Source of the DNA: Sphaerulina vaccinii
Taxonomy: Eukaryota > Ascomycota > Dothideomycetes > Mycosphaerellales > Mycosphaerellaceae
DNA: 64,000 nucleotides
Direction of reading: 5' to 3'
Assembly (NCBI GenBank): GCA_022570795.1
Contig: JAKUDP010000014.1
Location: forward strand, 124,001 to 188,000
The position numbers and the translations under genes are program-made. The notes under the pieces are model-generated. The model worked only from the letters and a program-made list of their open reading frames with translations. It made no database searches and was not told where the DNA came from. Shown here in pieces: positions 53,529 to 64,000 of the stretch (within the stretch, counting starts at the first letter, position 1; each line of letters begins with the position of its first letter).

Positions 53529-53940
53529 TCACTCAATGATGTAGCAGCACTGTGATGATGCGGAGTGAAGGATTGTCGATGCTCTCTCACGATTGTCGAT
53601 GCTCTCTCACGGAGAGCGTCAATATATGGTGGGTGAGTTCGGATAGCGGCAATGTGACGCCTCACCGAGGCTAGCTCGCCGCGGAGCCGTCGAATCCGAT
53701 CTTGCGATTGAACTGTAAGGGCAAGTGAGCAGTACGCAGTACTTATCACATCTACGCTATCAAGCAATCGTATTGCCGGAATTGATAAGTGTTAGGATTA
53801 AGGAACAAGTCTGTCCTGGGACGGTGTATGTATGTACCACATGTTGTTGGCTTACTCACTTACAATCCCGCAACGGCCCGCAGGATGAGCCTGCCCGAAC
53901 CTCCTTTCCCTTGCACTCGCATCCACAACATCATGCCTCG
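53529..53940. other. Intergenic
   Basis: 412 bases holding the upstream regions of two divergent frames and the 20-base tandem duplication. No gene called. Confidence 0.4.
53571..53610. repeat. 20-base perfect tandem duplication
   Basis: GATTGTCGATGCTCTCTCAC occurs twice in direct succession. The unit is not a multiple of three, which argues against coding of this stretch. Confidence 0.95.
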
Positions 53941-55218
53941 ATGAGACCCATCAACTTGCGAGCTGCCATGCTTGCACCAAGTCTGGCTCCGGCTAGGGTT
54001 GGGGCTAGCACCGTTCGAAAACCTTGTTGCCGCGTCTGGACTGCTTTTCCATACGCGTGCTTTTCGAGCTATGCCGATCGCGCAGGTCGCCGGATCATCT
54101 CGTCGCCGCCAACAGGCGAAATCAGCAGGCAGACAGCTGAAGGCAGACGGAAGGAAATGGAGAAGCACCGGGAGCGCTACGCAGAGCACGCAACACCACA
54201 AGCGGAAGCGACGCACCGCGCCATAGTTTCTGGAAAACTTGAAGCGGTGGAGCATTTGACAAGCTGCATAGCGAAGGACGACCTCCAGAACATTGTTTTG
54301 GAGAGTAGAGTCACACTCGACGCGGAGTACAAGAGGCTCTTTCAATTAGCGCGCATTCCAAGAGGACGAGTTCTGCAACAAGAAGACAAGCAGTTGGCGC
54401 GATCCGTCTTCATATACTTCATGTCGGCCCCAGACCAGTTACGCGAGCTGGTCCATCTATGCAAGGCAGACGGAAAATTTGGGTTCCAACTTTCCTACTT
54501 TGCAGTACATGAAGGGCTCGCAGCCATCATGGAGAAGTTCCTCTTATCTGACTTGCAAGCGGTTGCCAAGACACTCGACGAATTGGAGAACACCACCATG
54601 CGCAACACGTTGTTCAGAAATCTTATCAATGCCGACTTGGCACTTGTGACTGATTACAAGGCCGATGTGGCTATAAGACGCCTGCATGATATGTTCTGGA
54701 AGCGGAATGCGCTCATGAGGAGCGGCAAAGCTGCATACGTCTCCCGTTTCTCACTGGCACCAGCTTGTGCGATATTGGCAGGCCATCTCGTCAGTGGTAA
54801 ACTCCAAGAGACAGACTCTGCTCTGTGGGACGAATTCAAAGAATTCTTTCGCATGTATCTCAAAAGTAGAGCCAACGATCCAGGACCCAGCTTCCGAATT
54901 GCATACCACTACAACCTTGCAGGGATGTCATTGCAACGCTCAGGCCAGCCTCAGTATGGCCCTATGCTCAAATTCCTGCAGATGAATCTACCCAGCACAA
55001 CGGACGAGGACGTTCGCGCCCTCCGGGAGTACATTCCATCAACCGACAAAGTGCTCCAGGACCTCTTCGACACGACTGCTCGCCTCGCCGAGAAGGACGG
55101 CCATACCGAGATCGCTGCATGGATCAAGGACCTGACGCCACGTTTCATGAACTTGACCGAGCAATTCGACTTCAAGGCTACATATCAAAGAGGCTGGTTG
55201 GCCGGCAATGCTTTCTGA
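53941..55218 (+). CDS. Unknown protein, probable mitochondrial
   Basis: Single exon, 425 residues. The N-terminus (MRPINLRAAMLAPSLAPARVGAS...YACFSSYADRAGRR) is rich in Ala, Arg and Ser without acidic residues, as in mitochondrial presequences. The remainder is largely helical with repeated helix pairs (LSYFAVHEGLAAIMEKFLLS, LKFLQMNLPSTTDEDVRALR), reminiscent of TPR/PPR-like solenoids but without a clear motif. A role in mitochondrial gene expression is possible but unproven. An in-frame start at 53725 would add 72 residues and hide the presequence, so it was not chosen. Confidence 0.75.
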   Translation: MRPINLRAAMLAPSLAPARVGASTVRKPCCRVWTAFPYACFSSYADRAGRRIISSPPTGEISRQTAEGRRKEMEKHRERYAEHATPQAEATHRAIVSGKLEAVEHLTSCIAKDDLQNIVLESRVTLDAEYKRLFQLARIPRGRVLQQEDKQLARSVFIYFMSAPDQLRELVHLCKADGKFGFQLSYFAVHEGLAAIMEKFLLSDLQAVAKTLDELENTTMRNTLFRNLINADLALVTDYKADVAIRRLHDMFWKRNALMRSGKAAYVSRFSLAPACAILAGHLVSGKLQETDSALWDEFKEFFRMYLKSRANDPGPSFRIAYHYNLAGMSLQRSGQPQYGPMLKFLQMNLPSTTDEDVRALREYIPSTDKVLQDLFDTTARLAEKDGHTEIAAWIKDLTPRFMNLTEQFDFKATYQRGWLAGNAF

Positions 55219-55793
55219 GTGCACAACGGCGCCTCGCTTGTCGAGTCAGCCAATACCTACCACCCCACAAAAGATTTGACTCGACAGCGTACCATGAATG
55301 TCTATACGGAAGGCAAGCGTTCATGTCTCCTGCCAAACTTCGTCCTGCAGCCCTGCGAAAGCCTTACACACCCGGGTCCTGGCATCTCTCAGCAATTGGT
55401 TAGACTCTTGGTTGAACAAGAAGTCTATTCTCAGTACGATACATACGATCATGACACAAGACCAGGCATGGAGATCTGCATGATGTCTTTGACAATCCGT
55501 ACACGGCCAGATCGTTTCCGTTGTTGTACTCACGACCGCGGGCTGGTAGTGCCAACAACCAGTGCGCACGCCTTATCGATCGACTCGCCCTCGAGAACAT
55601 TTGCCATCTCGACGGTGTACACGTGGTCAAGCTTCGGAAATCATAACATTCAGAACAGCAGTATGTCGTCTACGTCATGGACTCTGCGAGGCCAATTCTC
55701 TACGAAACATGATTACGCAGATCAATATATTCTCTACCACGAAATCTCGACAACAATATCGACTTCAATCCTCCCTAATCTCTATTACTCTTC
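55219..55793. other. Intergenic, no gene seen
   Basis: 575 bases between convergent genes. Nothing recognised. Confidence 0.4.
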
Positions 55794-58541
55794 TCAATCA
55801 GAAGCATACTTATCCCTGGCGAAGTCATTCTGCTTTCTGAAGATATCCCTCTGCTGAATCCTTTCCTCCTCCATTTCGGTGGTCTTCGTATCCCCGCCAG
55901 AGTCAGCGGCCGGGCTCTTACCCTTGCCATTGTCTGCTCCTGGTGCTGGATCCCTCTGCGGAGCAGATGATCCACTAGCTTCTAGTTGAGCGGTTGGCTG
56001 CTCGCCTGTGGGCAGCTTGAAACCGGACTGAGCTGCTGTACTGGATGATGCTGCTGCCTGTTGCTTATCCTTGTCTTTGTTTGCCTTCTTCTTGTCCTTC
56101 TTATTCTTCCTTCGTCCTGCGTTCTGCTGGGGCACATTAGATGAGGTAGAATAAGATGGGTCTCCTTGAACTGGTCCTTGCTCAAATAACCCGCGTCCTG
56201 GTGTGCGTTCGGCCGCTCCTTGCGATGCTGGACCTGCGATTGATGCTGGCGACGAAACTGTAGAAGTTCCAAAAGCGGATGGCTGAGTCGATGGTCCCGT
56301 TTCTGAAGGGCCGGGCTGCACGAGTAGGGTCCCGCCGGGAGACCTCCTGCCCCTAGCTATATCCTCGGTTACCACTATACCTGTGAGCTTTGCAAGTGCT
56401 TCCTTTTGCTCCGACGTTGGTGAAAAGGAGATGGCGTCGAGACTTGAAGATTCATGAGTAGGCGTTTCTGACGAAGAGCTAGCAACGCTCCCGATCTGCT
56501 CGGGCTGGGGTGGAGCTGCGATTGATGCTGGCGACGAGTCCGTAGAAATTCCTAGAGCTGATGCCTGAATCGATGGCGCCCTCTGTGGAGTGGCAGGTTG
56601 CTCAGGTTGCGCGAGTCCTGGAGAGCTTGCGACAACAGCTGCAGCCTCAGTGCCTGCTGAACCGTCTTCAATCGCGAGAGGCGTCTGCTCCTCTGACGCA
56701 GATGCCTGTGCAGTAGTAGCTTGAGGTGATGTCGAAACTACGGCGCCTGACTGCTCTGGAGCAACTGCAGATGTCGCAGGAGCATCAACTGTTTCTCCAA
56801 GAGCTGGCACATTCGGTCGCGCGACAACTCCGGGTGATGTCGGGGATCTAGCTACAGAGCTTTCGATGCTCGGCCTTCGAAAGCCTCCAGTGCTCGCTTG
56901 ATTGAAGTGTCTGTCCAACCCGTCCGGGTTGTGGGGTTCATCACTGAGGGTGCCAAAGGGGTTTCGTGTCTCTGGCGAAGCGTTTGCGGCGTCGGGATCT
57001 TCTTTTAAGCTCTATCTGCTCATCTTGAGTAAGATTTTGCTCTCGACTCTCAAGATACCTTCTGCGAACATCCGCTGCCCGACGGTGGAGATCTGCAAGT
57101 TCTGTCCGTTGCCTTGAAGTAAGATCTTGCTGTCGACCAAGATCCTCGAGAAGTCTTCTGCGACTGTCAGGGGACAATGGTCGATGTTGTTGCCTCGGGA
57201 GGTTTGCGATCCGAATTAGGTTTGCAGCGCTTCCTGCGCCGTAATGGACTGCAAGACGTGCCTGCTCCCGCAAAGACAACCCTCGGGCGGACTCAGCGAT
57301 CTCTTCGAGGGCTATTCTGCTGACCTCGGATTGACCAGCAAGTACTTCGCCGGCTTCAATGAATTCAACACCACTTCGCTCCGCTGCGAGACTGTCTCTG
57401 AGCTCCTGTATCTGCAACTGCAAAGCAGTGTTACGGGTTTCAGTATCCCGATTTCTGTTCTCCAGAGCAGTATAAGCCGCCTGCAATTGCCTGTAATCAC
57501 TCGCCCGACTGAGGCCGAACCAAGCCCTTGTAGTATTACGATACTGAGGCACAGGAGCCGACGGAGTCTGATCTGGCACCACAACATCAACAAGACCACG
57601 CACAGTAGCCTCAAATCCTTCACGCGTGTCAGGAACGGCGTTCGGACCTTCAGTATGCCCAGTTGGTCGACGACGCATGATCTCGGGCAAGTGCCTTCTG
57701 CCAGCTGCAACAACTTGGTCAACTAGTACATCATTCGCTCTTGTCCGATTCGAAGTAGGTCGATTACGTGCTCTGCGGCCTGGACCTGGCGCATTGGTGT
57801 CATCGTCGTCTCCTGGTGCAGCTCTGGCGTCAGGATTGCGGCCTGGAGGATGAATTTGCAAGTAGCGCAAAATTGCCAGCAGCACTGCAATCCACATTGG
57901 AAATGGCAGAAACCAACCACCCCACCAGTCCGATAGCATGGGAAGCCTTTCCAGGGATGGGAAATGGCATGGAGTTGAACTTGGTGTTTGAGTGACAGTA
58001 CTAGTAGGTTCATATATGGTTGTTGTGCTTGTAATGGGATCTGGCCTGATTGTGATCCGTTCGATATTCGTAATGGTCACAGGCTGGCACTTGGATGGCA
58101 CCTCTGAAGCAGTGATATCGATTGAATCCGGTGTAATGGTATCGTCTACTGGCTCAGAGGTGTCGGCATCTCCATTAGGTGCGGTGTCCTGCTCAGGGTG
58201 ATGCGGCTTCTCGTGGTCGTTGCCCTCAGCATCAGTGGACACAGGAGGCGTTCCCTTGTCACCGTTGTCCGAAGCGCCAAGTGGCGGCGCAGGTGGCTCG
58301 TTTGGCGTCTCAGTCGAGCCACCCTGAACGCTTTCCGTATCGTTTATCTTTTTGGTCTGCCACCCGTAAAGCCACTTGTGTACCCACGATCTGCATGGAT
58401 CGTACTCGTAACATGCCGTGGTGACCACTGCATATCGTTCATCAGCGGTCAACTCAACATTAGGTGGATCTTTCTATCGAGGCACTTACCATGTGTCACA
58501 GCAGATCCCCCTCCATATCCGTACTCTTCATATGTCGGCAT
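55794..58541 (-). CDS. Large single-pass membrane protein with coiled coil and disordered C-terminus
   Basis: There are three exons: 58541-58490, 58427-57059 and 57009-55794; 878 residues. The 17-codon first exon (MPTYEEYGYGGGSAVTH) joins through a 62-base intron to VVTTACYEYDPCRSWVHKW; the second intron (49 bases, GTATCT..ATAGAG) is required because the two long frames are in different phases and the second lacks an ATG. A Pro/Asp/Thr-rich N-terminal region precedes one hydrophobic segment (MWIAVLLAILRYLQI, near residue 180). Then come a long charged coiled coil (ALENRNRDTETRNTALQLQI) and a Ser/Ala/Pro-rich tail with a Lys-rich stretch (KKDKKKANKDKDK). I do not recognise the family; a Cys-containing extracellular or luminal N-domain is possible. 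Confidence 0.7.
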
Positions 58542-59092
58542 GGTATCCTTTGCATGAGATGGGACTGCACGAGGTGGGCTCGCACGAGATGTCGTGGCAC
58601 GAGGTGATAAGTCGAGAAGAGCAAGGGCGAGGTACGGATCGTTGTGATTCATCGGGACATACCTGTGCTGATTGATGCTGTCAGTGGATTGTGCAGGGTA
58701 GCAAAGTTATCATTTCTTACTGAAATCTTCTTTGTTTGACCGCATCCGGCCATCATCATGTTTTGAGAACGAGCATCTTGAAGTACGTTGTGCCACTTCT
58801 GTGATATCGGAACAAAGAAAACCTGTATGGCATTGTTAGTATTATGGCCAGTCGCGCTTTTTGTTCACAAATCGCCGGATATGGCAACATTGATATTAGT
58901 GGACAAGTGCGCAGGAGAAATTCCGTGAATGAACGTAACTCGGAGTCGAATGCAGTTCAGTTGAAGTCACATAGTCCGTTGGTGCTCCATGGCTTCTCTC
59001 TGGTTCAGATATTTCTCTTGTTGCCAGGTCAAGGACCATGCTACGCTCAACTATTGAGCCACAACATTTGCTGAACCGGCTGCGTTGAAAAT
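58542..59092. other. Intergenic, no gene seen
   Basis: 551 bases between two leftward genes. Nothing recognised. Confidence 0.4.
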
Positions 59093-59700
59093 CTAGCCTT
59101 GCGCACCAGTGAGAATCTGATTGGTGTCCTGGTAGTCAATTGTTAGCTATGTGTCTCATCGTACGTGAGTCGATACATACACATCCACCGCCTTGAGGAG
59201 CACACTGGCTACCTCCTTCAGTTGCAGTCTGGCAATTCGAGATAGAGTAGCGATCATAAGTCTTGTTTGGCTTGTAGTAGAGGTCGATAGCTGGGTTGCC
59301 TCTTGGATCCTTCAAGAAAGTGACCTGGACATCATCCTACACGATCAAATAATGTCAGCAAGTCCTTCTCGACATGGCAGTCTCAAGAATACGTACACAT
59401 CCGCCAACATCTTGAGTGCCCTGCGGGTTGTCATAGTTCTGCTGACAAGTGCCAGAGAAAGCTACGTTTCCTCTGCAACCATAGAAATCGTTGACATCGA
59501 CGAGACAGCTGGGAATGCAGCAGCCCTGACCACCAGTGCAGCCGGCTGCTGTGCCGGAGTCGGAGAGGCCGAGACTGCTTGCGGCGACCTGGATTGTGTC
59601 AGTGTGTTCATGCACAAGGTGAGCAAGTGAAGTGTGGACGGACCATAGTCGGCAGTGCAATAGCTGCTAGAGCCACAGTCATGATCTTGATGGAGGCCAT
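59093..59700 (-). CDS. Small Cys-rich secreted protein (effector-like)
   Basis: There are four exons: 59700-59644, 59588-59397, 59336-59181 and 59128-59093; 146 residues. A signal peptide (MASIKIMTVALAAIALPTMVAA) is followed by ten Cys in the mature part, arranged in two halves that each end GGC at a splice junction: CTGGQGCCIPSC..CRG..GTC..GGC and NC..QC..GGGC. The phase-0 introns all fall directly after Cys or Met codons. Size, secretion and paired Cys fit a fungal effector or antimicrobial-like protein. No known effector family was recognised. The splice pattern is internally consistent. Confidence 0.82.
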
Positions 59701-62451
59701 TGTAGAAGGCTGGTGCGTGCTGTCGGTAGGGTCAGGCTAGGCTGGGCTGTTGAAAGGTGTCGATGAACTGATCCCCGTCTTGTGGGCTTTCCGAGGAGTA
59801 TATATATCTCAGTCTGCTTACCTCGAAGGTTCTCGCCGAGGAGACTCCCCGGCCAGTCCAGGTCAGATCGTGATGCGACCACCGTATCATGTTGGTGGCT
59901 GTCACCAGTAGGCCATTGACATCGCTCTGGATGTCTTCGTGCGCTGGGGCTAAGCGTTTCCGGGCTTCGCATCGTCGATGCTCAGGTAATGACAGGAAGC
60001 GACATGTTGCTATGCTCAAGACCATCGTACATTTGGGCGGATCCAACGAGCACAATGTGTTAGTGTAGGCTGAGGCTTGCCTAACCTTCCTGGTAAGCTC
60101 GTTTACTAGTCACGAGCGATGGCTCGAGTGCTGAAGCCTGTAAAGGTTGAAGCCTGTAAAGGTTATAACCTGACTTCCTCGAGGCTTGAAATGGTACTGA
60201 CATACATGGCAATGTCGATGGCTGTCGATCTTCAGTCTCCGTACAAATGATTGTGCTCAGCGTCCTGCCTCTTTCAGCTAAAGCCGCTGCTCGTCGTCTG
60301 TAGCGTAGACCCTGTTTGTGTAAGTTATTCAGAGTAAGTATTTAAGGGACACCATCACTCAGCCTTAGTGAGAATGTGGTTCATTCGTAGTCGACATAAT
60401 CAGTTTTGGGTGTTACGAAACGTTTTGTCTGCGCGAATGAAGGCTCGCCACGCAGACGGTCTCCAATCACTTCATGAGACTGGCTTCACGTTGGTCTTGC
60501 AATACTTCTATCTGGCCATCACGAGGGCAGACTTGCGTTGCTGAAGTCCAGAGATCTGCACGCAGGATTCGCATGGCGTCTTGGCAGCCGCGAGCGATGG
60601 CTCAAGTGCTTAAACGTGGATAGGGTACTCTCCCATGTGCAGTAAGCTTAGATTTAGTCTTCATTCTGCAGGACTAGCATTGCAGCGGGCAAGCTGTTCG
60701 CCTATTCGAAGGCTGTAGCACTGCTGATCGCCTTACTGACGTTGGAGCGGGTCCGAAAGAATGCTGCTGGCTTGCTGACATAGACTGGTATGCTTAGGGC
60801 CGCAGGATAACTATTGTGTATCGGTGCCGAAGTGTAGTACTTGTGTCTGCAAGAATGAACTTATGTCTTTGTCTGGTCATTAGTATGTTCGTGGTAGGCC
60901 TCGCAAGTCGATCTTGGTTGGTAGATTCCGTGCCCGTCAGGTCAAACCCCCTGATGTCCTCAATTCTTCCATATCTCGTCATTTCCAGAGCATGAGACGA
61001 TGGCAAATGTGTGTTGTGGAGTGAGCTGCGTTGCAGCCAGGTCGATGAAGTGAAGGGAGTCCACGGGTCGAAGGAGTGAAAGAAGACAACAGTGCCAAGG
61101 TGGCAATAAGTCCTGGTACTTTATCCTTCCTTAAACTATGGCCAGGATATGTTTTTTTTGCTTCGCACGCGTCGCGCGTTGTACATCTCTTTCGTTGCAT
61201 CGTCAATGGTCTATCTCAACGATTTCTCTGCCTTCACCATCGGGGACATTGTTCTACATACATCTCGAATATACGCATCAAGAACATGTGATGGGATGAG
61301 AGCGCCCGAATTCCACGTGGGCTTTGGAGAAGACAGCTACAAGAAGACCTGAATCCGGTGGCAGCATACTCTCGACGCCCATGGCACTGCTCGATATATA
61401 CATATCTGGACCTCGATCTGGGGCGCTCGATGTCCGCAATGTCTTTCGATATGACAGATTCGCGGAAGCCATCGGGCAGAGGTCCTTCTTACCAGCCACC
61501 TATGCCGGCAAATGTGAGCGCCGAACACATCTGCAAGATTGACAACGCTTCCACAGGCGGTAGCGGTGTATTGGCATGGTAACATGCTAAAACTAACGGC
61601 CATGCCTTGAATTACTGCAGGTTCAAGACATCAGCTCAGGACTTATCATTTGTGTCGAGAGAACGCGCCTCACCGCTGTCACTTGCCAGACGGAAGACGA
61701 CTTCTTCATATGTGTATTCAAACACCACAATCCACCAGCTTGACGAAGGATCCCAATATATCTCCTTCCTGAATCGAGCACGCAAGCGAACAGATGTCTC
61801 ATTCAGTACCATGGGATTGATGGTTCCTTGAAGAGACGACCCACTAAATCGTTGCCAAGCCGATCCATTTTGGCAAACAACCACCGATCTGGACCAACCT
61901 TATAGCCTGGATCAACTACATCACAGATTGCTCAGCTCAGCAAGAGACTGGAATAACCGTCGTCAGCGACCGTTCTGTCCATTTCCGGCTGTGTGCAACG
62001 GATACTCATGTGCCTGGCAACCATCTACGTTACCCGGCCGAGCAGATCAGGTCCGAGAGCATCGTTGATAGCTGCCATAGATCCGTGGGTGCTTCGCAAA
62101 TGATATACAAACAATGGCACTGCAAGGCAGGGCTCTTGCATGTGTGACTAAACTGACCCACGGAGCCAGATCCTTCTCACTTCTGTTGACCCACATTCAG
62201 ATCTCAAACATCGCTCGTAACCCGAGTCGATCTCTCCCACAGCCACATATCGCCGACCAAGGTGAGCTCTGGCCCACTGAGCCTTACGGCGTGTCTCACT
62301 GTGCCGTGTCACGCAGCCAGCCTTATGCACGACACACATTCAGTACATACCGAACTTTCGGCTTTGACGATGTCTTCCTGCATCAAACATCAACTCTCTC
62401 TGGCTTCACGCGCCAGGCGCTGAAGGTTCATCCTTCACACCTGCAGCCAGT
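59701..62451. other. 2.75-kb intergenic stretch, no gene supported
   Basis: Frames near 61278-61499 and 61636-61884 on the reverse strand have protein-like composition, but they could not be joined by credible splice sites or assigned. A T8 run lies at 61151. No array RNA motif. It may hold a decayed gene. Confidence 0.45.
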
Positions 62452-63981
62452 ATGCGCCTCGTGCGCTTGGCACTACTATCATTGCTGTCGACAGCAGTAT
62501 CGGCCTGGCCACGACACCATTCGCAAAGGATACAAGCTCGTCAGCTGCCTCAATCACCCTCATCGCCTCTGTACTCGACTCTACACGCGGCAGAATGCGA
62601 GGCGATCACCAATGTGACGTCGGCCCTGACGGCTGTGCCGGACTACCAGATGTTCTGCTCAAGTCAACTCAGCATGCCAATTCCAACGATTACGGTCACG
62701 AATTCAAGGACGATAACGACTACGACGCTGTCTCTGGTTCAGCTCAATGAGACTGCTTTGCAGACTTCGACTTGTGTTATCTTTGAGACGAGTACGGTGG
62801 AATCTGGCGTGACAAGCCTTGCGACGGCTCTGGTCACTTCAATCTCGGTGGTGAGTGATATCTTTCCGGATGCAGCCCAGTGGCAAAAGCTGCTTCCTTT
62901 GCCTCGAGTTGACCCGCAGCTGGACTGTCTGCTTCTCATATAGCGTTCCAATGCCACCTGCAGGAGGCAAAATGCGAACAGACATTGATGGCACCTCCGC
63001 TAACCACCTACATCTTGCCGTAGATCACAGTCACGAGCACCGCAACATCCGAGCTGGATGAGACCACAAATGTGGCCTCGACTTCAATATCAAGCACTAC
63101 CGTGTACAGCACATACACACAAGCCATCAATGCTGTTACGACTGTCACTGCCACCCAGTTCTCGGTGACGACAACGACCAGCACCTTGACATCTGGAGTT
63201 AGTTCTCTCATCACGGCTCTTCAGAATGCGACTTCGACATTGTATGATACCGCGACTATCACGAGCACGATCAGCCTGTCTCAGACCGACATCTCTCTGG
63301 TTACAAGCACAACGACCATTACTGGGACAATTACTCAAGCTGTAAATGCGTTTACCACCGCTTTCGATACGACGATCTCACGACTTACCGAGACGGCCAC
63401 CATTACTTCTACAGTATCTGGACGAACTCTTAGCCAGATCTTGGCGACATCGACAACGACAGACATTTCGACGCAGACCATTACTGTGGGATTGATTACT
63501 ACTAGTGAGTTCAGCACCTGCAGACGCCATGTCGAATTCCGCCTTGCTCCAGCCATGTGGCTGCCCTCGACGACAGAGATCGCCCAGCGAGCTTCTGACC
63601 TCGGATATACTTGCTAACCTGACCTTTGCTTAGACGTCGCACAGGCTACATCGACAACAACGCTGACTCAGACAATAACCTCATTTTTCAGCGGCCAGAC
63701 GACAATACAGGCTCTTGCGACTTCTACACTAACACAGACCACTACGACGACGTTTCAAGTTAATGTTCAGACAACTTTTATGGCCACTCAGACGATATCC
63801 AGTACAAGTACTTCCACCATTACTTCGACGATTGGATCTGTTACGAGTACCATAGCTCAAGCGATTTCCATCATCACGGAAACACAAACGGTCTCTTCCA
63901 CGATCAGCGGAGAGACGATCACGGTTCCTGTTCTGGCCTCTAGCACGGTGACCCAGACAAGTACTACTACTTCAGTGATTG
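62452..63981 (+). CDS. Mucin-like Ser/Thr-rich secreted protein, 3' truncated by window
   Basis: Visible exons are 62452-62850, 63024-63504 and 63634-63981, each joined in frame, with a further donor (GTAAGT) at 63982 so the gene continues beyond the window. A signal peptide (MRLVRLALLSLLSTAVSAW) is followed by a dibasic stretch (RIQARQ), then an N-domain with Cys. About 270 residues of Thr/Ser repeats follow, of the form ITGTITQAVNAFTTAFDTTI and STVSGRTLSQILATSTTT. Such regions are heavily O-glycosylated in cell-wall or adhesin proteins. A GPI anchor cannot be checked because the C-terminus is missing. Confidence 0.8.
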
Positions 63982-64000
63982 GTAAGTCGAAAAGCATGGC

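Noticed and set aside
61278..61884. Reverse-strand frames in the 59.7-62.4 kb gap as a gene
   Set aside because: Protein-like composition, but no consistent start, splice pair or domain could be found.

Overview
The window is nuclear DNA of a filamentous ascomycete. Genes carry short introns of about 45-75 bases (GT..AG), intergenic spaces are moderate, and the gene set is fungal: mitochondrial SDHA, an Rrp43-type exosome subunit, a Pcl-type cyclin, an UstYa (DUF3328) protein, a family-2 peroxidase and a Cys-rich secreted protein. A Dothideomycete seems likely, but the sequence alone does not prove it. Exon limits were placed by eye from splice motifs and frame continuity.

Layout. 1-2.4 kb: 3'-truncated Ser/Pro-rich unknown (-). 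2.9-4.7: MFS transporter (-). 5.7-7.7: succinate dehydrogenase flavoprotein (-). 8.5-9.5: mitochondrial-type SDR (+). 9.8-11.1: first array of tRNA-like small RNA genes. 11.2-13.0: catabolic acetolactate synthase (-). 13.3-14.1: UPF0029/IMPACT protein (+). 14.4-16.0: GH130-type glycosidase pseudogene, broken by a stop codon and a hAT-type MITE. 16.1-17.4: second RNA array. 17.9-18.6: acetolactate decarboxylase (-). 18.8-19.8: Rrp43 (+). 22.0-24.1: SnoaL-like protein (+). 26.7-28.8: Pcl cyclin (+). 29.2-31.4: third RNA array, two blocks diverging from one point. 31.4-32.5: acyl-CoA thioesterase (-). 33.0-34.0: UstYa-like oxidase (-). About 35.1: pogo transposase relic. 36.2-36.7: secreted precursor with repeated peptides between Lys-Arg sites (+). 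37.2-38.3: fourth RNA array. 38.5-39.6: secreted Vgb-like beta-propeller (-). 41.1-41.9: DUF5519 protein (+). 42.1-44.0: fifth RNA array plus two 184-base tRNA-like genes with A and B boxes. 44.6-46.1: secreted heme-thiolate peroxidase (-). 47.7-49.1: FAD monooxygenase (-). 49.6-50.3: GNAT (-). 50.5-51.4: F-box protein (+). 51.9-52.6: cupin-like small protein (-). 53.9-55.2: probable mitochondrial unknown (+). 55.8-58.5: large membrane/coiled-coil protein (-). 59.1-59.7: small Cys-rich secreted protein (-). 62.5-end: mucin-like secreted protein (+, truncated).

The most striking content is non-coding. About 31 copies of one structured RNA gene fill the spaces between genes in tandem arrays. 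Each copy has a GGAGGT..ATATAC/TATA element about 28-30 bases upstream, a 7-10 bp closing helix, a D-arm-like TGGTCTAGCGGT segment, a second arm (CGUCAGC-NNN-GCUGAUG), an unalignable middle often holding its own hairpin, and a T-run. Compensatory changes in both conserved helices support selection on RNA structure. The pattern suggests RNA polymerase III genes with a constant tRNA-like scaffold and a hypervariable insert. I do not recognise the family.

Two protein systems also stand out. Acetolactate synthase and acetolactate decarboxylase lie 5 kb apart and together would make acetoin from pyruvate, with a bacterial look. The UstYa-like oxidase and the KR-punctuated precursor form a candidate dikaritin/ustiloxin-like RiPP locus.
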